Below are positions 43,801 to 53,302 of a DNA stretch of 64,000 bases, one piece after another (the stretch's first letter is position 1; each line of letters starts with the position of its first letter). This stretch comes from Sphaerimonospora sp050942215. GTDB taxonomy: Bacteria > Actinomycetota > Actinomycetes > Streptosporangiales > Streptosporangiaceae. Location: assembly GCF_050942215.1 (NCBI RefSeq), contig NZ_CP192056.1:6138001-6202000 (forward strand). Reading direction: 5' to 3'. The notes beneath the pieces are model-generated. The model worked only from the letters and a program-made list of their open reading frames with translations, searched no databases and had not been told where the DNA came from. The position numbers and the translations under genes were made by a program.

Positions 43801-45138
43801 CTCGGCCTTGCCGAACAACCCGACGTACGGCTCGGCCACGCGCAGGCAGGAGAACTCCAGCAGGCCCTCATAGACGTGGCCGATCTGCTCGACGTTGAGG
43901 CCCTTGTAGCTGAGCCGTTCCGGGGCGCCGCTCTCCCCGACCAGGAGCAGCAGCGCCCGGAGGATCTTCTGGACGACCCGGTCGGTGACCTTCATCCCGG
44001 CGAGCCAGGGGAACCGCTCCGGGTCGAAGAGCGTGCCGCCGTACGGCGGGATGCGCAGGTCGTCATGCTCGCATCCGCCGTACACGGCGCCGAAGAGGGC
44101 GATCAGCCGGGGCCAGGCGGCCTGGCGGCGGTCGACGATGACGTCGCCGTACCTGCTCTCCGCCTCCTCCAGCTCGTCGAAGAGCCCGCCGACCGAGTAG
44201 GAGGACGCGTACAGCTCGGCGTCGACGGGCAGCAGGCGCTGGTCCTCGGCGTAGAGCAGGAAGACCAGGCGCATCATCACTGTCAGCGCGCCCTGGTAGA
44301 CCCTGCGCTCGGGCACGTACGCGAGCAGTTCTCCACCCGACTCCCGGTCGAGCCGGGACAGCTCGCCGACGAGCAGTTCAACGGCGCGCAGCACCTGCCG
44401 GCCGAGGGTGGTGGTGACCTCGGCCTGGGCGGCGGCGCTGCGGGCGAAGAGCGCGGCGAGGCTGTCGGTCGGCGTGCCGTCCGCTCCCACCGAGGGCTTG
44501 AGCACGCGGGTCGCGGCGAGCAGCGTGGCGAAGGCGCGCAGCAGGTCGCGCTCCTCCAGCCACAGGTCGGCGTCGAAGACCGCGACGGTAGAGGCTTCCT
44601 GGACGCGGGCGTGCACTAGGATCCAGAGCTGCCCGTTGGTGAGCAGGGCCAGCGGCACCCCGCGGCGGCGGCACAGGTCGGCGGCCTCCTCGACCGCGGA
44701 GCGGTGATCCTTCGTCGCCTTGGTGAGGGGCTCGCGCCAGCCGCGCCGGTAGACGTGAAGCCGCTCGGCCCGGCCGCCCGCGCCGTCCGGGCCGAAGGCG
44801 ACCGCGTCGGGCCGGACCCGCGTGTCTCCGGGGCCGTACGCGCGGACTCCGTCGGGGAGGTTCGGGCCTTCGGCGAGCAGCGGGCCGGTCAGGCCGAGTA
44901 ACTCGCCGAGGACGAAGCCCTGCCAGGCGGAGTTCAGCTCGCCGGGGGCGGCCTGCACCTCATCCCAGGCCTGGACGAGGCGTTCCAGCTTCGTGTCCGG
45001 GACGGTCGCCAGTCCCTGCGGGAGCGCCTCGGCGAGCACCTTGACGGAGATGAACGGGCCGTCCGGCCTCAGTAGGCTGATCCAGTCGGCGTGCTGGCGG
45101 GCGACCGACGGGGTCGTGGTTCTGCGGCGCGGCGGCAT
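40822..45138 (-). CDS. drmMI: DISARM class 1 adenine methylase DrmMI
   Basis: A 1438-residue Eco57I-type N6-adenine methyltransferase. SAM-binding motif I is L-D-P-A-M-G-S-G-A-F near 590, and catalytic motif IV is G-N-P-P-F-I-G-G near 909; the C-terminal part carries a target-recognition region and a Lys/Thr-rich linker. It should mark host DNA to protect it from the DISARM complex. Its ATG overlaps the drmD stop as TGATG. The next drm gene on this strand, drmA, starts 2.4 kb downstream, beyond an insert with genes in both orientations. Confidence 0.93.
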   Translation of the reverse strand: MPPRRRTTTPSVARQHADWISLLRPDGPFISVKVLAEALPQGLATVPDTKLERLVQAWDEVQAAPGELNSAWQGFVLGELLGLTGPLLAEGPNLPDGVRAYGPGDTRVRPDAVAFGPDGAGGRAERLHVYRRGWREPLTKATKDHRSAVEEAADLCRRRGVPLALLTNGQLWILVHARVQEASTVAVFDADLWLEERDLLRAFATLLAATRVLKPSVGADGTPTDSLAALFARSAAAQAEVTTTLGRQVLRAVELLVGELSRLDRESGGELLAYVPERRVYQGALTVMMRLVFLLYAEDQRLLPVDAELYASSYSVGGLFDELEEAESRYGDVIVDRRQAAWPRLIALFGAVYGGCEHDDLRIPPYGGTLFDPERFPWLAGMKVTDRVVQKILRALLLLVGESGAPERLSYKGLNVEQIGHVYEGLLEFSCLRVAEPYVGLFGKAEPELPLAELERARREEPDFAAWLVRTCETTANRVTKALAVEPKPTDRERLRTACENDDALTERVLPFLGLLRQDLRGWPTVFPAGSLVITQVGDRRATGTHYTPRRLAEEVVEHTLAPLCFSPGPAEGAEPGVWRAKRWDELLKLKVLDPAMGSGAFLVSACRYIADRIVDDWERNGVPGEILDAVGPDYDRDGLLLEARRRVAASCIYGVDRDEQAVELAKLSLWLVTLAKDKPFSFLDHALRCGDSLIGVVDDRQLQAFHLDPTAGDFQNSRLSNTLGETVETILAEAERLRVLIEQEPVRDAAHGRELEAKLTTVEALTERLRFAADAVVAAALAAADAKKQNRRPHWEEQENADEYGRLLFDLAEDVEKVLLPLARAIALAGDPSEESYGTRLAELVADPWSVEDGELHRAAIEAEEAEKRIRGLVEPMLTGGGRRLEPIRPFHWPLEFPEVMRHGGFSAVVGNPPFIGGQRLTGSIGEDVREFLVTYVAEGRRGSADLCAYFLLRDLEVAPSGRVGVIATNTISQGDTREVGLDQAYERGWRVYRTVKSQPWPGTASLEVSLVWAGHPGEREPRLRDGQEVPSITSSLDPEGRMEGHPYRLAANAGQSFQGSNILGLGFTMSPEEAAALIEADPHNKKVLSPYLVGEDLNSRPDCSGRRWVINFRDWSMERAREYPAPFAIVERDVKPGRENNKRQARRERWWQYAERAPNLYEAIAGLDRVLVITLVSRLVMPALVPAQQVFAHKLAVFATDACADLALFSSAFHNQWAWKYSSTMKADLNYSPSDVYDTFPQPRRTDRMDRAGAELHEVRSELMLKRDLGLTKLYNLVHDPAETDPLIQRIRELHVEIDEAALEAYALDEEREPDIRDYEAGKAKASLPAWSEVVLDHGFHDHGQGVRWTVGPQARLDILDKLLALNHYRHREEPQTGVRKPKKTTRKKTTAGRTVSPVSPAVPTEGRTVAPDPTKEEEPVAVLDDGLFPPDGALF

Positions 45139-48100
45139 CAGGCACCTCGGTGGGCGAGCGCGGCGGGCACGAGGAAGGTGACCGCCCCGGGGAACCAGCG
45201 GACGGTCGGGTTGGCGTAGCGGCGGGTGATCGCCTCGACCTCCTCGGCGAGCTGCCGGGGGATCGACTCGCGCCGCTCGATCAGGGCCTGGCGGTCCTTG
45301 GCGAGCTGGCTGCGCTCCTCGTCGGCCTCGAACAGGCTGGGCTGCCAGTAGCCGTCGTCGTCCAAGGCCGCGGTGATCGTACGGCGCAGCTCATCCAGGA
45401 CCTCCGTCATGGCCGCGATGTCCGCCTGGCAGCGGGCCTCCAGGTCGGCGGCGTGCCGGTTGGTGCGCCGCCTCGCCCGATCGGCGAGGATGGATGCGAT
45501 CTTCGGCTCCAGGTCGAGAGTCCGCCAGGTGCCGACGAGCCGGTCGAGCACGGGCGGAGGCGGCTGCTCGTCGGTGGCGGCCTCCAGCCAACCCTCCAGG
45601 GTCTCGGCGTTGACCCGGGTCAGCCGGCCCTCCTCCAGGGTGCCGCCGCCGACGATGACCTCCTCGTGCAGGCGGGTGCCCTCGTCGCCGGTGACGACGA
45701 TGCGCATGTGCGCGACCACGGCGGGGACGGCCATCAGGTCGCCGGGCACGAGGCGGGCGGTGACCCGGTTCAGCTTCGCGCCGCTGGCACCCCTGGCCGA
45801 CCACAGCTCGGCGCGGAGCAGGTGCAGGCACATCTGCACCAGACGGCTGCCGAGGTGCAGCAGGACCACATCGGTACGGCCGGCGGCGGCGTCCTGGTCG
45901 AAGGTGACGACGCGCTCGACGTGCGTGACCGGGTGGAGCAGTCCGTCGTTGCGTGCCGCCGCCCATGCTCGCTTGGACATCGGGGGCAGCCGGAAGCAGC
46001 GCGCGTTCAGTCCCTTGGGCGAGGCGGCGTCGATCAGGTCGAGGTCGTGGGCCAGCCGGAGCGCGGTGCGCACCACCCGTTCCAACGTCTCCGGCGACAG
46101 GTGCAGCCGCGTACGGCTGCCGCGCAGCGTCTCGGTCAGCCGGGCGAGGTCGGCGGCCAGCTCGCGGCGGATCCGCAGCTCGGCCGTGCCGCGCCGGCGC
46201 TTACCGATCTCGGTCTCCGCGGCTTGCCAGTCGGCGGCGCGGCCCAGCATCTTGCGCTCGACGTTGGCGGCGATCACGTCGCCGGCGCTGCCGAGGTCCT
46301 CCCGGATCTGGTCGACCTTCCTGACGGCGATGCTGAGGAACTGCAGCTCGTCTTCGAGGGAGCCCTCCGGCGCGTGCTGCCAGCCGTGCGGGACGAAGTG
46401 GAAGACATCCACCTGCGGCGCCGGCTGGCCGTGCCGGTCGATGCGGCCGTTGCGCTGTTCCAGCCGGTTAGGGTTCCAGGGGATCTCCCAGTGCAGCAGC
46501 CGGTGGCAGTTGTCCTGAAGGTTGATGCCCTCGCTGGCCGCGTCGGTGGCGAGCAGGATCCGCATCGGGTCGAGGTTCGGGGAATCGCGGAAGACCTTGC
46601 GGATGCGGTCGCGCTCGTCGTCGTCCATACCGCCGTAGAGGCAGGCGATCCGCTCGGCGGGGTAACCGGCGCCGATGAGCCGGTCACGCAACCAGCTCTG
46701 GGTGTCGCGATATTCGGTGAAGATGATGACCCGCTCGTCGTTCCACTCCCCGCCGGGGCGGACGATCGGGTCGAGCCAGTCGCGCATAGCATCGAACTTC
46801 GCGTCGGGCCGCAAGCGCGCGTCCTTCGCCCAGTCGCGCAGCTCCTCCAGCAGTTCCTTCTCCCGGGCGGTCAGCGGCGGCAGCAGGCGGCGGGCCGTCG
46901 TCAGGGCGGCCGACTCGGCCTCGCCGTACGCGGCGTCGTCCTCGGCGGTCTCCTCCAGCCGACTCACCAGCGGCCTGAGCACGCGCTCCCCGGTACTGGC
47001 GGGCAGCGGCATCTCGCCGTCCTCGCGCCGGAGCATGGTGGCCAGATGCTTGTCGATCGTGGTGGAGAAGGCGTGCGGGGATGAGAACAGCCGCTTTTTC
47101 AGCAGCATGGTGACGAAGTCGGCGACGTTGACATGGGGGCCGCCGGCCGGCCCTCTGCGGGAGGCGGCGTACTCCGCCAGCGCACGGTGCGCGCGGCGCT
47201 CGGGTTCGGAGTAGGAGACCTCAAGGTCGTGGATGACCCGGGTGGGGAAGCGCGGCGAGCCGTCCCACCTCGGCGGCAGCTCGCTCTTGAGCCGGCGGAC
47301 CATCACCTGAGCGAGCTGCTCAGGGCGCGGCGGGACACCTCGGGCGAATCGCTGGTCGTCCAGCAGCTCCAGCAGGGCCGTCCAGGAGTTCTGGTAGCCG
47401 TTGTGCGGAGTGGCGGACAGGAACAGCCGGTGCTCGCAGTGGGGGGCGAGCTCGCGGACGACCTCGGTGCGCAGCGAGTCCACGGCGTACTTGCCCCGGG
47501 TCGCGGGCGCACAGGTGTGCACCTCGTCCACGACCAGCAGGTCGAAGGCCCGCGGATAACGCGGGACCGGCGGCAGCACGTCGCGCAGCAGCCGTCGAGG
47601 CCGGTCACGCTTGAGCCAATCGACACTCACGATCAGCCGCGGGAAGTGCGTCCACGGGTTGGCGTAGAGGCCGCGGGTCCGGCGCAGCTCCTTCAGCAGC
47701 GCGCTGTCGACGATCCGGAACTCCATGCCGAACTTGTCGCGCATCTCGTCGCGCCACTGCAGGGTCAGCCCCGCCGGGCAGACGATCAGCATCGTTCGGG
47801 CCCGATGGCGAAGCATGAGCTCCTGCATGACCAGCCCCGCCTCGATCGTCTTGCCCAGGCCGACGTCGTCGGCGATGAGGAGGTTGGTACGGGGCATCGA
47901 CAGCGCCCGCACGACTGGGTCGAGCTGATACTCCTCGATCTGGACGCCGGAGCGGAAGGGCGCCTGCAGCACGGTCGTGTCCGCCGTGGCGATCGCGCCC
48001 CACCGCACGGCGTCGAGGAAGGCGTCGAGGTGGCCGGGCGGGTCGAAACCGCGCGCGGGATCCGGCAGTGCATGCCGCTCGTAGGCGGCGGCGCCCGGCT

Positions 48101-48314
48101 CCAGCTCCCACACAACACGGAGCCGCTCGTCACGGGCGTCGTCCTCAATGCTCACCAGGCTCACTACATGGGGTGCCTGAGCAGCGAGGTCGGCATCTCC
48201 AGAGCCAGCCACACTGCCCTGGCGGACGTCGGCCACCACCCACGGGCGGTTCCTGACGGTCACCACCTGGCCAACGGCAGGCAGCGCCGTCGTCTCAGCC
48301 ACGACCTGCGTCAT
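45138..48314 (-). CDS. drmD: DISARM class 1 SNF2-like helicase DrmD
   Basis: A 1058-residue SNF2/RapA-like ATPase. Walker A is D-D-V-G-L-G-K-T near 148, the DExH box is V-V-D-E-V-H near 258, S-A-T-P-H-N is motif III, and the C-terminal motif VI is Q-R-N-G-R-I-D-R-H-G-Q near 616. Presence of DrmD with DrmMI defines class 1 DISARM. The start at 48314 is preceded by GGGGAG; the frame to 48491 has no conserved content. It heads the drmD-drmMI transcription unit. Confidence 0.93.
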   Translation of the reverse strand: MTQVVAETTALPAVGQVVTVRNRPWVVADVRQGSVAGSGDADLAAQAPHVVSLVSIEDDARDERLRVVWELEPGAAAYERHALPDPARGFDPPGHLDAFLDAVRWGAIATADTTVLQAPFRSGVQIEEYQLDPVVRALSMPRTNLLIADDVGLGKTIEAGLVMQELMLRHRARTMLIVCPAGLTLQWRDEMRDKFGMEFRIVDSALLKELRRTRGLYANPWTHFPRLIVSVDWLKRDRPRRLLRDVLPPVPRYPRAFDLLVVDEVHTCAPATRGKYAVDSLRTEVVRELAPHCEHRLFLSATPHNGYQNSWTALLELLDDQRFARGVPPRPEQLAQVMVRRLKSELPPRWDGSPRFPTRVIHDLEVSYSEPERRAHRALAEYAASRRGPAGGPHVNVADFVTMLLKKRLFSSPHAFSTTIDKHLATMLRREDGEMPLPASTGERVLRPLVSRLEETAEDDAAYGEAESAALTTARRLLPPLTAREKELLEELRDWAKDARLRPDAKFDAMRDWLDPIVRPGGEWNDERVIIFTEYRDTQSWLRDRLIGAGYPAERIACLYGGMDDDERDRIRKVFRDSPNLDPMRILLATDAASEGINLQDNCHRLLHWEIPWNPNRLEQRNGRIDRHGQPAPQVDVFHFVPHGWQHAPEGSLEDELQFLSIAVRKVDQIREDLGSAGDVIAANVERKMLGRAADWQAAETEIGKRRRGTAELRIRRELAADLARLTETLRGSRTRLHLSPETLERVVRTALRLAHDLDLIDAASPKGLNARCFRLPPMSKRAWAAARNDGLLHPVTHVERVVTFDQDAAAGRTDVVLLHLGSRLVQMCLHLLRAELWSARGASGAKLNRVTARLVPGDLMAVPAVVAHMRIVVTGDEGTRLHEEVIVGGGTLEEGRLTRVNAETLEGWLEAATDEQPPPPVLDRLVGTWRTLDLEPKIASILADRARRRTNRHAADLEARCQADIAAMTEVLDELRRTITAALDDDGYWQPSLFEADEERSQLAKDRQALIERRESIPRQLAEEVEAITRRYANPTVRWFPGAVTFLVPAALAHRGA

Positions 48315-48544
48315 CGCCGCTCCCCACACGAGTCGCCACTTTTGGCTATCCTGCCTCATGGCATAGGCGGGCGATGACGTCCTACCATGATCTATTGGTA
48401 TACGAGAGCACATCGAGATGCATCTCACCACCTCGGGCCGGCCCACGTACCAAACCGCCACAACGCGAGTAATGCTTTGGCCGCTTCCCACCAGGCGCGA
48501 GTGGCATAGCCGACGGAGAGGCTGGCAGGAGAAAGGCTCAGGTC

Positions 48545-48763
48545 CTAGGAGCAGGAGAAAGGCCTTAACACCAGGTCCTCGCCTGGAGTCACCGCGTGGT
48601 CACGACGGGTCAGCCCCCACCCAGCGCTGATCAGACTGTCATTGCGGCGACCCTCATCGCGGTCGGCTCGAACTTCTTCGACCAGTTCCTCCAGCTCCGG
48701 TCCAGTGCAGACCAGTTCCATCATCTGGCACCAGAGCTCCGGCGGGTACGGCGGGCGTGACAT
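48545..48763 (-). pseudogene. IS3-family OrfA remnant
   Basis: M-S-R-P-P-Y-P-P-E-L-W followed by M-E-L-V and D-E-G-R-R-N-D-S-L resembles the N-terminal part of actinobacterial IS3 OrfA proteins, in which similar residues precede the helix-turn-helix. The rest of the element is missing. It lies in the 590-base gap between drmD and the Mrr-like gene, which otherwise would hold divergent promoters. Confidence 0.5.
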
Positions 48764-48904
48764 CAGCTCTTGTGAACTCTTCTCGGGGCACATCGTCCCA
48801 AGCGCTCATCTGCCCCAAGACCAGGGCAACATCTCAGACTTTCGGGATGCAGACCTGTTCCTGGTTCGGAATACTATTCCGAACACGCCTACGGGAAGGT
48901 AGCC

Positions 48905-50626
48905 ATGGCGATCGAGTGGAAGTTCCTGGACCAGAAGCGCTTCGACCGCATAGTGGAATCCATGATCCATCGCATGTACTCCGGAACTGCCACTGTTGAA
49001 GTTGTGGATGGACGGGGCGGCGACGGTGGACGCGACATCGTGGTCACTCAAGGTTCCCGTGTCCGGATCTTTCAACTCAAGTTCTTCCCCGAAGGCTTCC
49101 CTAAAGAGAACCGGACCAGACGGCGCCAGATTAAAGACTCCTTCGTGCGAGCCATGGAGCACAACCCGTACGAGTGGACTCTGGTAGTCCCCTGCAACCT
49201 CAGCCCCAACGAGCGCGAGTTCGTCAACGGACTGGCAACCGGTCATGAAGTGCGACTGTCGGTAATAGGCCGCGTGGAACTCGACTCACAGATGATCGAC
49301 CTTCCCGATCTGGAAGGCTACTACCAGCGCGACCACCTGAAGGAAGACGCCAAGATCTTCAACCAGGAGAAGGCGATCCTCTTGGGCGGCGTTCGCGACC
49401 TAGACGACCGCGTCCTCAGCCTCGGCAACGTCGTAGACAAGTGCGATAGGGATTGGACTTTTGACTTCGCTCGGTACGGTAATCAAGTCGTTCGCATCCT
49501 CCGCGCCAAACATCCACGCGCACACCAGACAAGCCCCATCCATATCACTCTAGAACACTCTCTCAGCGAGGACTCAGAGCTCAGCAAACAAATACGACGG
49601 ACCCTCGGTTACGGAACCGATGAGAAGGTTGTGTTGCCAGCGGAGATCGTTGAGCGACTTACTATCGAGGGTCCCGAATGGCTGAGTGAGACGGTAGAGC
49701 ACGTTCACGTAGAGCTGCTCCCGCATATGCTACCAAGCGACCAAGACGTCCGCATGGAGCTCAGAATCCTGGACAATAACGGCCGTACTCTAGCCTCGCA
49801 CCACGCGAAGGTGCAGCATGGCAGCACCGGTTATGAGGGGCGCTCTCTCAAGGCCACCTTCTACAACGTTGCTGAGTTGGTCTTCATGTTTCCCCACAAC
49901 GAGGAACAACCGACCACGCTCTCATACGCATACAACACGGCCGAGACCAGTCCGTCGGATTTACTCCGCTCAATGCGGCTCATCAAGCAACTACACAAGA
50001 CGTGCACGGGAGAGATATATCTCAACGGCCAGCGCCTGGGAGTGGTCGGCTTCACTGCGCAGGACCACTCCGCTGAGGTGCGCGCCCACCTGGGCGAGGT
50101 CCGCCGGTGCGAACAGCTGGCTGAGGATCTGGACATTGTCCAACGACATTGCGACATCTTCTTTCCAGTGCCTGCCGAATTGCCCGGCGTTGAACGAGCA
50201 GCTCTACGCATGGTGAGGCTCCTGATGGAGGGCAAGTGCGCCGTTCACCCGACAGCACGGCTCTTGACGGCCACCCTCAGCGGTTCTGAAAGCGAAGAGC
50301 TGCGCCTCATCCTCTCGGGGAACCCCCAGTGCCTTCGTTTGGATCTATCCGTGTGCACGGTGGAGATTGCTGGCCATGAACTCCTGATCGGCGATGTGAC
50401 GTTGTTCCACACCCGTGTCATCGCAGTGAACGCGGGCCAAGTCCTGGAGGCGCTTGATGCCGGGTCGGCAGAAGGCTGTGTCCTCAAGCTCCGGCCCGAG
50501 GGAGAAGAACACTTTCATGCCTTCATCCCAGCCAAATGGCCTGGTGACCATATCCCTGTGGTTCCCACACCTTGGGGCCTACCCGAACTGGTCGAACCCG
50601 CAGCCGGAACGGAGTCGGCGGCTTAA
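48905..50626 (+). CDS. Mrr-like restriction endonuclease with a long novel C-terminal region
   Basis: A 573-residue protein. The N-terminal 110 residues form an Mrr-type PD-(D/E)XK nuclease: a Glu at 18 in the first helix, G-G-D-G-G-R-D with the Asp at 44, and Q-L-K at 57-59. The following 460 residues match no family I know and look like mixed helix and beta sheet, perhaps target recognition or a sensor. GGAAGGT precedes the ATG. It is divergent from drmD, at the island's core. Base composition is lower in GC than the drm genes. Confidence 0.8.
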   Translation: MAIEWKFLDQKRFDRIVESMIHRMYSGTATVEVVDGRGGDGGRDIVVTQGSRVRIFQLKFFPEGFPKENRTRRRQIKDSFVRAMEHNPYEWTLVVPCNLSPNEREFVNGLATGHEVRLSVIGRVELDSQMIDLPDLEGYYQRDHLKEDAKIFNQEKAILLGGVRDLDDRVLSLGNVVDKCDRDWTFDFARYGNQVVRILRAKHPRAHQTSPIHITLEHSLSEDSELSKQIRRTLGYGTDEKVVLPAEIVERLTIEGPEWLSETVEHVHVELLPHMLPSDQDVRMELRILDNNGRTLASHHAKVQHGSTGYEGRSLKATFYNVAELVFMFPHNEEQPTTLSYAYNTAETSPSDLLRSMRLIKQLHKTCTGEIYLNGQRLGVVGFTAQDHSAEVRAHLGEVRRCEQLAEDLDIVQRHCDIFFPVPAELPGVERAALRMVRLLMEGKCAVHPTARLLTATLSGSESEELRLILSGNPQCLRLDLSVCTVEIAGHELLIGDVTLFHTRVIAVNAGQVLEALDAGSAEGCVLKLRPEGEEHFHAFIPAKWPGDHIPVVPTPWGLPELVEPAAGTESAA

Positions 50627-50805
50627 GGCACCCCGCCAGCCCAACAGACCGTCCACTCCGTTGCAAAAGTGGCACAACTCCTCAGAAGAAGGTCGGCGTA
50701 GCGGTCGGCCCCCGGGATCCCCTCTACAGGATCGGGATGCACGCTTCCGTCTGCGGCCAGAAGCACTCAACCCTACGGCAGCCAACCGGAGAGGGCGAGA
50801 AACGG

Positions 50806-52569
50806 TTACTCCGTGCGGATGGGTTTGCCGATGGCGTCCGAGATACGGGACAGCAGGGCGGCCTCGCGGTAGGCGTAGAACCGCTTGAAGTCGTCGAGGG
50901 TCAAGGTGCCGGCGTTCACGAAGTGGGTCTCGATCAGGCTCATCAGGGAGCCTCGGCTGATCTTCGTCTCACGGACCAAGCGATTCAGATACTGCGAGGG
51001 AGCTGCTCCGCCCAGCACACGGTTGGTGCGGGCAGCAAGAGGGGTCTTGTTGACGATCGATTCATAGTCACCACGCGGGAGGCCAGTCCTAACGCACCAA
51101 GCTCTGGGGAAAATGTGGTGCAGATCGATGTTGTCGTCGAAGTAGACGGCCGCATTGATCATGTTGCCGGTCAGCCAGTCCTTCGCGCCGTCGGCCATCA
51201 GCAGGGCCTGCAGACCCTTGTAGGCGGCGCTGTTGCGGGTGCGGAGCGTCCGTAGCCGACTGGGGGCGAACTGCGCTTCGATAACGGTTCTGGGCTCCTC
51301 GCCGGTGCCGCGGACCCAGTCAACGACCTCGGGCAGGTCCCGGGCGAAACGGGTCTCGGTCGTGCCGCTGTAGAGTTCCCCGAACACACCGCACCAGAAC
51401 CAACGTGCGATCTTCCGCTGAGCCTCATACGGCTCCGCCTCCTGCCCTAAGGCCGCGAGGATCGCCGCCAGAGGAATGAGCTGCGTGCCGTACGGCAGGT
51501 ATTTCACGTCGAAAATGTATTGGCGATGTAGGAACCGGGCGGCCTCCAACAACCCGGTGACCGCTTCTGGAGCGAAGCGGACGTAGTCCTGGAGCGGGAG
51601 CCGAAGCATTTCGGTACGGCGGCAACCGACTCTCGACGCCCTGTCGCTGTCGGCTCCAGCATGATTCAGCTTGCGCTCGTATGTCGCCAGCAATGTGACG
51701 GCCTGCAGGAAATCAGTCTCCGACACCGTCGAGAGCACCTGGAGGGCGGGATCATCCCAGGCACTCCTCCTTTCCCGCCAATCCTGCCGCAGGTCGAACT
51801 CGTCCGCCGCGTAGGTCGCGGTGAGCAGTTCGAAAACGGTCAGGGTCACACCGCCGGTGTTCACCTTCTCGAACACCTGGCAGACCGCCTCACGAGGAGT
51901 GGAGGCGGCCAGCTCGATCACTGGCATCAGGTACTGCTCGAAACGCTTGATGAAGGTACGGTTGAACGTATTCCAGAGCTTGCGAACGTCCTTGTCGTAG
52001 TCGTGGTGCTCCTCGAAGCCCTCCGCCCACTCGTCGGGGTCGAAGACCTTTTTTAGGGGGAACAGACCGGCCTCGTACTCCTTTGCCGGGCTCGACAGGT
52101 CCAGTTCAATCTGTTTGCCGAAGCCGCTGCGGACGACGCGATCCGCGGGAACGAAGCGAAACGCCTCCTCACGGTCGACGGTCTCGTCGAGGGCCATCCG
52201 GATGTCGACGTAGAACCAGCCGCCGGAGTCACCGTCGGGGGTAGAGACCGCTTCGCCGAGCATCAGCGCCTGGAACAGCGACGTCAGCCGCTGCTGGCCA
52301 TCCAGCAGGAGCCTGTCCGCGGTGACGGCCGGCGAAAGTTCGACTCCTTCGACGGCACGTTGCTTGAAGCGCGCCGTACCTCCGGTCCTGAGCATCATCA
52401 GCGTGCCCACCGGATAGCCGAGCGAGATTGAGGACAGCAGGGCGGTGATGTTGCGCTCCGGCCAGACCCAGCCACGCTGGAACTCAGGCAACTGGACCCT
52501 TCCGTCACGGACCTGGCGCAGGAGTTCCTGCAGGAACTTCTTCTCGATGCCGAAAGTCTCCACGCTCAT
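50806..52569 (-). CDS. DUF262/HNH protein, GmrSD-like
   Basis: A 587-residue protein. The N-terminal DUF262 (ParB-like, GmrS) part has Q-L-P-E-F-Q-R-G-W-V-W, P-V-G-T-L and L-L-L-D-G-Q-Q-R-L-T near 83-92. The C-terminal part carries D-D-N-I-D-L-H-H-I-F-P near 476-486 and a following N-K-T, the HNH (DUF1524/GmrD) nuclease core. Fused GmrSD enzymes are type IV restriction systems acting on modified phage DNA. Start at 52569 has GGAG upstream; the frame continues to 52695 without conserved content. Confidence 0.87.
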   Translation of the reverse strand: MSVETFGIEKKFLQELLRQVRDGRVQLPEFQRGWVWPERNITALLSSISLGYPVGTLMMLRTGGTARFKQRAVEGVELSPAVTADRLLLDGQQRLTSLFQALMLGEAVSTPDGDSGGWFYVDIRMALDETVDREEAFRFVPADRVVRSGFGKQIELDLSSPAKEYEAGLFPLKKVFDPDEWAEGFEEHHDYDKDVRKLWNTFNRTFIKRFEQYLMPVIELAASTPREAVCQVFEKVNTGGVTLTVFELLTATYAADEFDLRQDWRERRSAWDDPALQVLSTVSETDFLQAVTLLATYERKLNHAGADSDRASRVGCRRTEMLRLPLQDYVRFAPEAVTGLLEAARFLHRQYIFDVKYLPYGTQLIPLAAILAALGQEAEPYEAQRKIARWFWCGVFGELYSGTTETRFARDLPEVVDWVRGTGEEPRTVIEAQFAPSRLRTLRTRNSAAYKGLQALLMADGAKDWLTGNMINAAVYFDDNIDLHHIFPRAWCVRTGLPRGDYESIVNKTPLAARTNRVLGGAAPSQYLNRLVRETKISRGSLMSLIETHFVNAGTLTLDDFKRFYAYREAALLSRISDAIGKPIRTE

Positions 52570-52969
52570 GCCGTGCAGGCTCCATCTCTGCTGACCATGA
52601 CCATCCGGCCACAGTCTGACAGGCTCCGGTGACGCCGCGGGGGCGATCCGTAGTATTCGCTGTTCAAGGGATGGAATCACCGTATAGACCACCACAACGT
52701 CCTGATCACCTGTCGGCTGGCCCTCGCCTCCTTGGACCTCCTCGGGATGGCCAGCCTCTACTGCCGATCAAAGGTGGCGCTTGCTTGCCTCCCCGCGAAA
52801 CTATGTGGGTCACATGCTAATGATCAAGCGAGTGCCGCGAGGCACCCAGCTTTGGTGCCCCGCGTAACTCGCGATCGTCGTTGAACTCGGTCACAGTTCG
52901 CATCCCGAGCCACCTTCGCGCTCGGATACGAGGAGGTTGGTCCCGCGGAGACGGCAGCGGCACAACCTG

Positions 52970-53182
52970 TCAGATCTGCGGCGGGCGGTGGTTCCATTTC
53001 TTCACGGTCGCCACGAGCCGCAGCGTGAACTTCTGTCTTCTCGGAAGGAGTGGGCCGACCAGTAGCGCTGGGGACAGGAAGACGATCAGCAACAGCAGCG
53101 GCAGCGTCTCTACGACAGCGATAATCGCCATCGGCCACGAGATGAAGTTGCGGCGGTGATTGCCCGGGGTGAGCAGGGACAT
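52970..53182 (-). CDS. Small predicted membrane protein
   Basis: A 70-residue protein with one long hydrophobic helix (about residues 16-45) and a basic C-terminus. Start at the second ATG of the frame (53182). Not recognised. It lies alone between the DUF262 gene and a divergent hypothetical gene. Confidence 0.45.
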   Translation of the reverse strand: MSLLTPGNHRRNFISWPMAIIAVVETLPLLLLIVFLSPALLVGPLLPRRQKFTLRLVATVKKWNHRPPQI

Positions 53183-53302
53183 GGGGTGTCTCCGTTTCAC
53201 TTGAGGCCGCCTTCCAGTTGGCGGCTCCAGACCTCAAGGGGAGCACCAGCAGTTCCCGTTGTTCCTGCCAAGCTCGGGGGGTTCCATCCCTACAGTGGCA
53301 GG

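Noticed and set aside
32063..48314. Class 2 DISARM
   Set aside because: No DrmE or DrmMII-type 5-methylcytosine methylase is present; DrmD plus the Eco57I-type adenine methylase define class 1.
52824..53246. 140-codon minus-strand frame
   Set aside because: Overlaps the more credible small membrane protein in another frame and lacks domain or start signals.
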